64,000 nucleotides of DNA from Astropecten irregularis (taxonomy: Eukaryota; Echinodermata; Asteroidea; Paxillosida; Astropectinidae). Shown in pieces: positions 22,701 through 35,100 of the stretch (positions are counted from its first letter, which is position 1; the number at the start of each line of letters is the position of its first letter). A model generated the notes under the pieces. The model saw nothing but the letters and a program-made list of their open reading frames with translations, did no database searches and had not been told where the DNA came from. The stretch lies in contig OZ020244.1 of the NCBI GenBank assembly GCA_963971285.1, positions 23,746,001-23,810,000 on the forward strand. The letters run 5' to 3'. The position numbers were made by a program, and so were the translations under genes.

Positions 22701-25700
22701 TACACAGGCACAGTCTGTTCTGACCTGTACTCGCATTACAAGATTTATTAGTAATGCTGTCAGTTATTAATCGGAATTGATAACTTGAAGTATATACAAT
22801 TCATAAAACGTGGCCATTTTGCGACTTGAGGCGAAAGGCCCCCTCAAAATGGTAAAAGGTGACCACAAGTAATTAATGAACTCTTAAAACTGCTTAATTG
22901 TAAGAGGGTGAAGTTCACCTTGTAATTAGACTAAACGTTGAAGCTAGTATTCTTAATGTATTGTTGAAAGTTATCACTACAAAGGATCGGTGGTTGTGCT
23001 GACCTTCAGTAAAGCAGATTATAGTTACGATAATAGTAAATGTGTCTAATTTAACTTTGCCAGGTCGACGTCCACTGCTGGGCAGCTATGATCAATCTAG
23101 AAGCTGTCATGTCAAAAACAAACTTAAAATTAAATTGGGTATCGGCCTGAGCAAAGCAACTACATGTATTATAATGTATTATAATTTATCATTATGTTGA
23201 AGGATGAAACTGTTTAACAATAATAAATATTATATGGACTCCTGAACCCACACAAATGAGAGAATGCATGTAGTAATTACTTTGTTGTCGAGACACGAGA
23301 TCATAAATTATATTATAAGGTCAGTCAGTCACAATTATATAAAAAAGAACTTCAGAAAAGAACGCTTCAGGAAAAAATGGTTATAGCAAGCAGATTATCA
23401 AATCAGCTATTTTATAAAGTTACCTCCTTTTTCTTGACCAAGAACGACTTCAGGTCACCGTTTGCCATGAAGGGTAAAACCACCAATGGATTATCATCCA
23501 TGTCAAAGGTCAAGCCGAGCAATCCAAGTACGTTGGGATGGTCGAACGTTTTCATTATCAGACCCTCCTGGAGAAATTTCACGATGTTAGCGGTATCGGT
23601 GGTATCTGTCACAGGAAGAGAAATTGATCCCTACAATTTTCGAAGGTATTTCTGTTCAAATTAAAAATAAGCATAGTAATTTAATCTATTTTGGAAAGAT
23701 CTGACATAATCCATCTAGTAATGCTCGACTTATTATAAAACAGTTTTTATAAGCTTGTAAGGGTTGGAAAAGAATTATATACACTATTAAGGCAGATCTG
23801 AACCGATGGTAATCGTCTTTGGTATAAAAGTGAAGGCATCAAATTGCAGAAACTAAGTTAACAATTGTTTTTGAATACAACTTAAAGTGTTGTGCAGCTT
23901 CGTCAATGGAATCGAATGCCTTCTCAACGTTTCCTCTACAAACCTTGAACCGTCTTTACTGCCACGGTTTTCCCTGCCTCCTCTGCACCGCACTGAAGAG
24001 TTGCTTGAAGGACGCGTCCAAAGGCACCTAATTGCACGGACCAAAAATACAACAATCATACGTTTTGATATTGAAAAAAGTTTCACGTCTTGGCATTACA
24101 AAACAGCCGCGAACCCAATCATAGACATGGGTGTCGATCCCGGGGGGTGAGGGTGATATACCCCCCCCCCCCCCTCAAATATTGAGGGTGCGTGTTTTAT
24201 CATCCCCCAATATTTCGAGGTTGAATGTCATTTAATACCAACAAAATAATGAATAAATAGCATGCTTTGAATGTAGACAGACAATAAATTTTACTTGTTC
24301 ACACTTCTCGTTCTTATTATACATTGATTATCTTGATGGGTAGTTTGAGAGGCCAGAGAGACAATTATGCGAGTCATGCGAGAAAGCGAAGAGATGTGCC
24401 ACATTTTAAATAAGCAGGAGTGAATTTATACTATGTTTAATTCTTCTTAATATCATTTTTAAATGCTCTAAAATGCAACTTTTTGACTGGTGTGTGAGGG
24501 GGTACAATGTATACCCTCCCACAAATTACCAATCATCCCCCAATCATGAAAAGAAATCGACACCTATCATCATAGACATACATGTCTAAACACACATGCG
24601 TGTCAGAACATGATTATGTAGGCAGTACTAGACACGCATGCGTAGACATCTGGTGCATTCGTTTAACTAACACGGGTCAGCCCTTACTGAGAATGGTCAT
24701 GTTTTACTGCACAAAACAAGCGAGAATAGGGACGAGGTTGACTGGTGTCGACCCGGAAGAGCTAAACGAATGCACCCAATACTATAGACAGTATCCACAC
24801 ACATAGGCCTACATGTAGACATGCATGTCTAAACACAAACATGACATTGTCGGTAGAGAATCAAGTGTCGACATTCACGTACGTCTATAGTCTCTATACA
24901 CAACTGTGTAGACATACCGTGACGTGTGGACATGCACTAGAGTCTAGACATACATACATAGACATGGCGTCGGCCTAGACACGTGTGAAGACATCCATGA
25001 TTAGAAAGAACTCTAAAAGACAGTAGACAGAGCTGTCTCTAGACATAAACAAACAAAATGGCTGCTCAAGGGGGTAACGGACACATCTAGAGGCTACCTA
25101 CCTTGGCCAAGCTCTTCACCCAGTTGTAGTCGACTGAAATCGATGTGTATATCATCGGGAACAACGCTTACTTTGTTGCTGAAAACAATTGGCTTTAGGG
25201 TGGATGATGTGGCCTGTTGCTGGGCACGTGACCTCTCCCACCGGCGTTTGCTCGCACTGGATGATATTTCTGAAGAAAATGTGAATAGAACGCGTACATG
25301 CTCAGGTGTAAGAGGTAAGCAATGCATAACCGTTCTTAAGTTATTGAGTTGGTACTCATAATCTTGTAACTTGGCAGAATCAACAATGTGGTGACTCCCT
25401 GTGGACGTTCATTCATTATTAACAAGCGAAAACCTAAATGTTGCCAATATTTGTATATTTTTCATCCTAGTCATTGTTTTAAGGTACAGTACAGGATTGG
25501 AAACATACCCAAACAGAAATGTTCACAGATTTACGTATAACTTTGAGGGTATGAAGACGGTGATGGTAGAAACACACCGCTAAAATATTTCCGCCTTAAA
25601 TGGTGTATATTTTTATCCAGAAATTAATAAAACAAACACTGAAAACAGTTTTGATCTCGGGTTAAGATCAAAATCATTCTTAATGTTTTATTAGAAAAAT

Positions 25701-26163
25701 TGAATAGTTATTCACATGTCCAATTGAGCTCACATTTTCATAGGTTTAACATTGTATGTACATGCTGGATCAGACAAAGTGCTGCTCTGTGACATTTACC
25801 AATAATAACTTTAAGATCGATCGCTACAAAATGAATTGCTCTATGTGTCTGACAGCGATAACTATTGTGCTCAGAAGATGAGGGCATTATTATTAAACAA
25901 GTTGGACAAAAAGACCAACATTCAAAGACGTTATCACTTACACACTTACCATGATGTATCTCGCGTAACCTTCTCAATAATCGTTCATCGTAACTGCGTA
26001 GTCGCCGTCTGTGATGACAGTACATAATACAAGAGATGGCTACCAGAACCACAACCAGGGGAATGACCACGCTGGGCAGAACCACAACCACGATCTGAGC
26101 TGCTGACCAACCTGGGTAGATCACCTTACCCAGCTTGTCAAAAACCAAGTTGTTGTGCCGAAC
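19763..26163 (-). CDS. Copy A exons 20-27: transmembrane helix, tyrosine kinase, tail
   Basis: Exon 20 holds the plexin-like lead-in [15 protein letters not shown], a helix ([20 protein letters not shown]) and a basic stop-transfer ([19 protein letters not shown]). The kinase is complete: GQGAFGRV glycine loop across exons 21/22, VAVKTVQ lysine, FLQEGLIMK with the helix-C glutamate, [10 protein letters not shown], hinge [14 protein letters not shown] (as in Met/Ron), [11 protein letters not shown], activation loop [20 protein letters not shown] and WSYGVLLWE. The tail has YLDV, GYLIP, SYVAA and EYVNQ. Activity is predicted because no catalytic residue is missing. The position before HRD is F here (KFFHRD) but V in copy B. 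Confidence 0.92.
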
Positions 26164-29100
26164 CTTCGCGTGAAAGACCAAAATATGGTGAGTTCATTTA
26201 ATTCTAATTTATCATATCATGTCTCCTACTTTGATTACATTGTGTGAATGTTCAATATAACTGCCCTCCAGTATACTGAAAACCAAAGATTTGATAACTA
26301 GGATTTGAAACTTTGTATTGTGGTGGTAACGTAAGAAAGAAGGACTTACGGAGACACCATGTATATAAACTCTTTTCTAGATAATGTGGTTCTGACAAGA
26401 AACGGTGAGAAGTTAACTCTACAGAAGACTTGATTAATCAACATTAATCCATATTTTATGTCATTATTAAGAGAAAGAAATTGCAACTCTTCAGCATAGT
26501 TCCTTTGGTATATCAAAAGTGTCAAAGTTTCTAATTAGGTGGTCCTAAAATTGTTCGGCTGATTTGTTTTTCAGGACCTACCACTGCTCTAGGCGGTATG
26601 CTTCTGTCTGGGCGTCCATCTTCATCCACACCGGCGGGGTACTCTGATGGGAGCGTGCATCGCAGATTGGATTCATCAATAAAGCTCACTTCACACTTTT
26701 CACTACCAACCGAAACGTAGATTTCTTGAGTTGTGATCGCTGCATCTATCCTTTCTCCCTTTCCAAGGAAACAAAACAATACAATCTTGGAAAAAAACAA
26801 TTGTCGTTTTAATCTACAAATAACCACAAGGGTGGTTAACCACTGGTTTATTTAAAGTCATGAAAAAGTGGACAAAGAAGAATTGACTGGAGCGGGATTC
26901 CCTCTGGAATATGGCGCTCTTAGCAACTGAGCATCCAGCCCGTACTGGTTGGTGGTGACCCTATATAGTAAATTATCTTTGTTCGTTAGACAGTCAGAAG
27001 CCATGCATGAAGCCACTCACATACCGCTATTATTCCAAGGATCATTTAGGATACGCGCAGTATGATTGGCAATGCTGCAACCAGAGAAACAGTAGGCCTA
27101 CATGAGGGACCACTCAAAGAGGATACTGCTTTTTAATCAATATAAAATAGTGGTCAATTACCATCCTATTTCTGGTGTCGAGCCCTTTACTAATTGCCTA
27201 TCTTTAAAATGGGGATTTCGGTAGCTGGTTTTAAGGAAACGTCTGATTTTTAAACCGTTATTTACCAGGAACAAAATGTATGGATTTGGCTTTTCCGAGT
27301 ATAAAGACCGTTAGTTGTATCAAGAAAGCCCGAGAATTCAAATTATTTATGACCTTACTTTAATTGTCATGATAGAACCGTCCACATTGAGGCCTCCACC
27401 GGCAAATGGATAATATACTGGATCCTGGACGTAATGAAACCGCCTCAAAGTCCACTCCAGAAGACTGGTAACGCCATCCATCACAAATCCTAATGACACA
27501 TTCATCTTTGATTCACAATGACTGTTCTTGACATCTGGCGAAGGACACGTCATCCGTGTACCAATGTCTCCTGTGTGGCATTTCTGTGGAAAAGCACAAT
27601 GAAAACTCGGCGATCACTCCCCAAATTACATACGAACTTTGTGCTTATTCTGGCCGAGGCTACTCCAAACTTTTGAGCTCTCTGTAAGTCCAGGTTGTAG
27701 TCTTCGCGTGAGGTTTCCAACGACTTTGAGGATTTATACTCAATTTAAGTCTAGGGTGTATTTTAGGAGCAATTCCTTTGTGAAAGAAATGTAACATGGA
27801 TATAGTATGTTTAGTTGTTAGTTCAGAACCTCACAAGAATTTATACAGAATTCGATCAACGTCGATCTATGCAATCTGTATGCAATTTATATAGAAAGGA
27901 AACTCAGAATAGCTTCAATACCGATAAAACAGACGCCACTCTCTCTCTATATATATGGCTACATACCTCTTCAACAGACAAGCGGACACCATTATCGTAG
28001 CAGTATATCACAATCCTTTGCGACCGTGCCACGTTTAAGTTTGCGCCAGTAATTGTAAGCAGCCTCCCCCCTCTGTTCAAACAAAGTTATAGATCGCACA
28101 TAACAATTATTAAACAAGATTTAAAGTATAAAGATTGAGACTCATTATAGTACATTTGTTTCCACGCTATTACTTACGTACGGAAGCCAACATAAGTCAT
28201 TCCATCTCTCGTCAATATCACAATGCTATGCAGTTTTTGCAACCAGAAAGGAAGCCTCTTAATGGTCAGTAGTCCTAGTGAACAAGGGCAAAACTATCAT
28301 AGGCTATTTAACGGTGGATAAGACTATTTCAACGTGAACCAGATAATGAAAGTATTTCCGTTTATCTTACGATTCAATACTTGTCAGGGGTGACACATCC
28401 TGAACCCAGGGGTTCTCCACGAAGATAAATGTAGCCCCTGATGTCCTGTTAGCTCCATCAAAGATTATCCGCAGATTATGTTCGGCCGACAGTGTCGAAG
28501 GACTCGTGATACACTCTAAGGAGTCGTCGGTGATACTACTGTATATGGGTACAATCGAATACACGACATGACGTTTAATTCATTTGTTTGCTTAGACTAA
28601 GAGGGGCCTGACAATTCGATCCTAGCAGGACCTTTGTCAAAGGCTAAATAACAAGAGGACCAAAAACAATATGCAAGTAAACATACATATTCGATCCGTG
28701 TACATACCGTCCAACCTATTACCGTTTCAAAATCGTAAAAAGACAAAGCAAAAAACAACCCTTTACCAGTTACCCTTTATAAGTACGTCAAAAGAAAAAA
28801 GAAAAAGCAAACCATTTACCAGTTACCGTTTATGGATCTGTAAAAAGAAAAAAACACAAAGAAAACCCTTTACCTATTACCCTTTACGAATCTGTAAAAA
28901 GAAAAAAGAAAAAGCAAACCATTTACCAGTTACCCTTTACGAATCTGTAAAAAGAAAAAAGAAAAAGCAAACCCTTTACCAGTTACCCTTTACGAATCTG
29001 TAAAAAGAAAAAAGAAAAAGCAAACCATTTACCAGTTACCCTTTACGAATCTGTAAAAAGAAAAAAGAAAAAGCAAACCCTTTACCAGTTATCCATTACG

Positions 29101-32100
29101 AATCTGTAAAAAGAAAAAACAAAAAACAAATCCTTTACCTGTTACCGTTTACAAATCTGTAAAAAGGAAAAAGAAAAAGCAAACCCTTTACCTATTACTG
29201 TTTACGAATCTGTAAAAAGAAAAAAGAAAAAACAAACCTTTTACCAGTTACCCTTTACGAATCCGTAAAAAGAAAAAAGAAAAAACAAATCCTTTACCAG
29301 TCACCGTTTATGGATCTGTAAAAAGAAAAAAGAAAAAAAGCATACCCTTTACCATTTACCGTTTATGAATCTGTAAAATGAAAAACAAAACCTTTTACCT
29401 TTTACCATTTTCAAATGTTAATGAAGAAAAAGGAAAAACAAACTCTTTACCGTTCATTGATTCACCTTACTTTGCAACAGAAACACAACTAACAAAACGT
29501 GTGGCCGTGAATCTTTTACCAGAACAAAAAAGGAAAAACGGTAAAAGGAAAAACGAAACGCGCTACTGGTTTACGCGCAGCGAAACCCGAGGGCGGCCGA
29601 GTTCGTCCAACATTTCCTGAAATAAGGTAGTCTTGGTTCAAGACGTTGTTGCGTCGTTACGTTTCGCCAACAGACCGTACGTACGTGGGATCGGAACACA
29701 GCAAAAGACTCGCGAGAGGCGGGGGCGGGGGGGGGGGGTGCCACAACTTAACGTACAGTGCATGTATGCCGACTCGACTACTGGCCTAGCCTGCGCCGCT
29801 GAGCGTATCGCGTACCGTACCGCCGCATTACATGCCTCGCCTTGCCCCGCGGCCAAGTAGCCATCAGCCACTACGTATAATTATGGAAACCTCCGTGCAG
29901 GCTTTAAGAATTTTTTTGTGCTAAGCAATTTTTTGGTGCTTAGCAGCTACATGAATTTAGCCCTCAATCGGTGACTGGTTGCCGTCCTCTCTGAAAGACC
30001 ACGAGTTCCCTCAATCCTTCTTTCCCTGAGAAAACTTGAACGACCTGAATGTTCGACAATTCGTTTTCTTTCAGTCTTAAAATTTTACCGTTATCATTAT
30101 TATTATCTTGCCAACAATAAACAAATACCGGTACAATTACAGTGGTGAATGCATAAAATATACATAATTCAAAGGGTCTCTGCAATAGGAATACTATGGA
30201 TTGAACATGTGCCAAAAACAATTATGGGGCCTGTGATTTTACCCACTTCTTCACACTGTTTCAGTGTTAACAACAGGTTTTTGTATGCTAATTAGAATTT
30301 CCATATTCATGACCAAACTGTGATGTCATCCGGGTAACTGAGCAGTATATTGTTTTGTGCACACAAAGTTGGGCTTGTTTTTTTCTTCAGAAAACCTATA
30401 ATATGTTTTCTGACACCTTTTCCTCCTCAATAGGTTTTGTGTGCCGAAAATAAAACTGTTCCTTTCACACTCAACTGGTGGTGTAATTTTGTTGTCAAAC
30501 CATTTCTGTCGGTCAAGCTTGCCTCTTATTTTTTTGTCATATTTTTGCTGTTGGTTCCCTACATGAGCATGCATGAAAATCCCCCAATTTGCAAAGCCAC
30601 TTCAAAGGAAAAACCAAATGCTATAGTTTTGAAACCAAAATAAGACTTGCCATTCATTGTCTGTCAGTATATTCTCTGTATGAGGGCAATAAAATAACCT
30701 GCCTGAAAAAAGCACTGCAGAAAGCCTTTAAAAAAGCTAAAGGGGAAGGACTGAGGAGAGAGGATGGTGTGGGAAAGTTGGGAGGTTGGGGAGGAAGATG
30801 GAGTGTGGAACGGTGGGGTGGGTGTGTACGTACAGGGGTGGAGGATGGGGAGGTGATGTGAAGGGAAGAAAGAAAATAAGGGACAATTGGCATTTCATTT
30901 TCAAGCCGGGAAGGGTAGGCAAAAGTATACTCAAACACTGTGGCCGTAAAGCCTGAAGGCTTCCATAATAAGTAAATGGCTGATGGCTATACTTGGAGCT
31001 GACGCGCGCTTGGGAGCTCCCCGCGGGAACCGAGGCGAGGCATGGACCTTATCGAAGATAGCCTGGGCCAATTTCCTAAAACTGTTAAGCACAAAAATGT
31101 GCTAAGCATGACATTTCTGTCTTAATAAAAACAGGGTTAACAACCAAATTTCCACGTGTTGTGTATCACTTGTGATGTTCTTTGGCTGTTGTTCTCTGAC
31201 CATGAATATCAAATGGAATTTTCAATGGTGGTTTGTTTTATTGGGCGAGACATTTGTGTGCTAAGCAAATTTTTGTGCTTAAAAGTTTTATGAAATTGGC
31301 CCCTGTTTTCCGCGCTGCGCGTGCGCGCGCAAAGGGCAGTGGGTAAAATTGGGTTTAAAAGTTTTACCACACGCGTCGACACCACCGGCGCACCCAGGAT
31401 TTTGTCTTGGGGGGGGGGGGACTCAAAGAAATTTTTTCTCCCACAAAACATTTTGTGACTCTCCCCCCCCCCTTCCTCTTCTCCCTTTCCCTCTCCCCCC
31501 TTTTTTTTCTCGTTTTTTTTTTCAGGGACCCTCTTGGGGGGGGGGGGGGGCGCCACTGGTCGACACGCGTATATTCGTATAGCTGCCGGCTCGCGAAGTT
31601 TAAAATTGTCTTTTTTTTACTAGAAGAAAGCATTGCTTTGAGTTTTTATACATAACGATGCTGCACAACGGTCCATGGAATGTTACTGTCGAGTCACTTG
31701 TTCCAGCGGTGTAAAGTTGAGACTTATTTATAGTTCAATTTCCATGTCCATACGTTTTATGCACTCATCGCCAACTCTAACAACCCTGTGTTTCCCAGAG
31801 TGCTTTGCGCTTATCTCCGATAAGGTCCATGTAATGCGGCGGTACGGTACGCGGTACGCGCAGCGGCGCAGGCTAGGCGAGTAGTCGAGTCGGCATACAT
31901 GCACTGTACGTTAAGTTGTGGCAAGATAATAATAATGATAACGGTAAAATTTTAAGACTGAAAGAAAACGAATTGTCGAACATTCAGGTCGTTCAAGTTT
32001 TCTCAGGGAAAGAAGGATTGAGGGAACTCGTGGTCTTTCAGAGAGGACGGCAACCAGTCACCGATTGAGGGCTAATTTCATGTAGCTGCTAAGCACCAAA

Positions 32101-35100
32101 AAATTGCTTAGCACAAAAAAATTCTTAAAGCCTGCACGGAGGTTTCCATAATTATACGTAGTGGCTGATGGCTACTTGGCCGCGGGGCAAGGCGAGGCAT
32201 GTAATGCGGCGGTACGGTACGCGATACGCTCAGCGGCGCAGGCTAGGCCAGTAGTCGAGTCGGCATACATGCACTGTACGTTAAGTTGTGGCACCCCCCC
32301 CCCCCCCCCCGCCCCCGCCTCTCGCGAGTCTTTTGCTGTGTTCCGATCCCACGTACGTACGGTCTGTTGGCGAAACGTAACGACGCAACAACGTCTTGAA
32401 CCAAGACTACCTTATTTCAGGAAATGTTGGACGAACTCGGCCGCCCTCGGGTTTCGCTGCGCGTAAACCAGTAGCGCGTTTCGTTTTTCCTTTTACCGTT
32501 TTTCCTTTTTTGTTCTGGTAAAAGATTCACGGCCACACGTTTTGTTAGTTGTGTTTCTGTTGCAAAGTAAGGTGAATCAATGAACGGTAAAGAGTTTGTT
32601 TTTCCTTTTTCTTCATTAACATTTGAAAATGGTAAAAGGTAAAAGGTTTTGTTTTTCATTTTACAGATTCATAAACGGTAAATGGTAAAGGGTATGCTTT
32701 TTTTTTTTTTTTTTACAGATCCATAAACGGTGACTGGTAAAGGATTTGTTTTTTCTTTTTTCTTTTTACGGATTCGTAAAGGGTAACTGGTAAAAGGTTT
32801 GTTTTTTCTTTTTTCTTTTTACAGATTCGTAAACAGTAATAGGTAAAGGGTTTGCTTTTTCTTTTTCCTTTTTACAGATTTGTAAACGGTAACAGGTAAA
32901 GGATTTGTTTTTTGTTTTTTCTTTTTACAGATTCGTAATGGATAACTGGTAAAGGGTTTGCTTTTTGTTTTTTCTTTTTACAGATTCGTAAAGGGTAACT
33001 GGTAAAGGGTTTGCTTTTTCTTTTTTCTTTTTACAGATTCGTAAAGGGTAACTGGTAAAGGGTTTGCTTTTTCTTTTTTCTTTTTACAGATTCGTAAAGG
33101 GTAACTGGTAAATGGTTTGCTTTTTCTTTTTTCTTTTTACAGATTCGTAAAGGGTAATAGGTAAAGGGTTTTCTTTGTGTTTTTTTCTTTTTACAGATCC
33201 ATAAACGGTAACTGGTAAATGGTTTGCTTTTTCTTTTTTCTTTTGACGTACTTATAAAGGGTAACTGGTAAAGGGTTGTTTTTTGCTTTTTCTTTTTACG
33301 ATTTTGAAACGGTAATAGGTTGGACGGTATGTACACGGATCATATTCATGGATGAGAGGATCAGACCAAAGAGAAACAGAGTGATCAGGGAAACAGGGAA
33401 AGCATGGGAGACAAATTGGGTTCGTTCATTATATACAATTTTGATAGTTTGAAGAAGGTGGGTATTAAACCAAAGAAAACATGAATTATAATGAATTATT
33501 ATGAATTCCTATAGGCATTTGTCTCAGTCAATAATGCAGTAAGATATCAGACCCTATATTTCTTAAAATTTAAACGTATGTTACATTACATGTGGGATAC
33601 TTAATTAATAAACTTTTGACAATAAAAAAATACATGAAAGAAAGAACGTTACCTGGAGACAATTTCACATTTGGAATCTCCGAAATAAGCTTCTATGTAT
33701 CTGCCTGTCAGAAGGGAAGTACCCCTCACGGTCACTAAAGTACCACCTGCCTTCGGGCCAAGATGTGGTACGAAGTTATCAACTCGGGGATCCTGAGGAA
33801 GAAAATACTGTGGTATGAGCTGTTTGAATATTATCTAATTTGAATTGTATATTGTCACATATGTAATAGCGCCACCTATTGACCTGTTGGTATTACTCAT
33901 TATATATTCATGACGTGTAGTGAACATGACAGCCGAGTTATAAACTTGTGAGTCAGGTCTCGCCTCATTCCTTGTCAAAAGACTAAAAAATATCTTATTT
34001 TCAAGATATGTTATCCAGAGCAGTAGAAATAGGCCTACGTGGAGCTACAGTGTATTATATTTCCTGTGAAATATGCAAATATGATACTGGACGCAGATTT
34101 ACACTGTAGTTAAACATAACGACACCAGAGGAAGGCTGCGATGTGTTGTCAAAGCCTCTAGTGATAGCCGTGATTAAAACAGCCCCTTCAGGTCCAGGTG
34201 GAACTCGGCACGAAACTCTGAAAATAATCAATGAAATTGCAATCATAAGGTCAAACAATGAAATCATTATGTGCACTATAAGTAGGGCCTACTAAGAGTG
34301 ACCAGTGGATTTTTAAACAAAGCTTCCACGTTCCAATCATTAGCACAGATTCCAAATTTACAAATTTTGAAATTGAACTGAATGTCATAAACGACTTTTC
34401 CCACCTTTCACCCGTCTTATACTCGTTCTCCAATCCTGTGAAATTGCATGGTTGACCGCCGACCATTATAGATACCACATCGTGGAAAATTAGTCCAATG
34501 TCCGTTCCGTGAATCTCGATAACCGTGTTTCCTTCTATCGGTCCAGACGTTGGATACACCTACAAAATGAATCGGAGTATTATACCGTGCACTGACTCCA
34601 AACATCCTTATGTATTAAAGTTGATATCATACTTTGATTTTTGTGAAAGAAATACAGATTCATGGGCAAACTGCAAACTGCTCATCATCCAAAATGACCT
34701 GGAGTTATATATATCAAATGCTTGGAGTTGGGAGGGCCTGACGCCTTTCGGTCCCAGCACGGTCTTTCTCAAAGGCTTGAGAAAGATCCTGCTATAGGAT
34801 CGAAACACGTCAGGCCCTCCCAACTCCAAGCAAGAAAATATATAGTCAATGTCATCTGTGAAATTTCCAGTCCCATGCGGCGCCACTTCTTGAGAAAATT
34901 CTATTCACAGAAGTTTTCATCTCCCATAGATCAAAACTTTTGTTGGTCTTCAGTTTTACTGTTAAGGTGATAAATATAGCATTCCAAGCAGATTATTGTA
35001 ACGGTGTGTTTCTAGGTCTTTCTAGTTATAGGTAAATCTGTGAAGACTTCTGTTTTGGTTTGCTACCAATTGGTAGTATATACCTTTCAAACAGCAGAGT

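Larger units (their letters stand above)
30114..31918. other. Centre of the foldback element
   Basis: This holds a G-rich plus-strand tract at about 30740-30870 (GGTTGGGGAGGAAG pattern) and two nested MITEs (31067-31303, 31370-31577). A partial repeat of arm sequence lies at about 31835-31918, where CGGCATACATGCACTGTACG is shared with 32255-32290. No protein-coding gene was recognised. Confidence 0.6.
28693..33341. mobile_element. 4.65-kb foldback transposable element (TU-like)
   Basis: Two inverted repeats of about 1.42 kb (28693-30113 and 31919-33341) bracket a 1.8-kb centre. The ends are GATCCGTGTACATACC and its complement. ATATTC directly flanks both ends (28687-28692, 33342-33347). The outer part of each arm is a tandem array of 53-bp units; the inner part is unique and GC-richer. 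There is no transposase frame. This outer-tandem, inner-unique arm design is the one described for sea urchin TU elements. The element lies in intron 15 of RTK copy A and is absent from the short matching intron of copy B. Confidence 0.85.

Noticed and set aside
28671..29003. YQLPF/KKKK repeat frames here and in reverse at 33031-33336
   Set aside because: They come from the 53-bp tandem array; mirrored frames in both arms show they are repeat artefacts.
28693..33341. CRISPR-like array because of regular 53-bp repeats
   Set aside because: The repeats are contiguous with no unique spacers, and the context is a eukaryotic foldback transposon.
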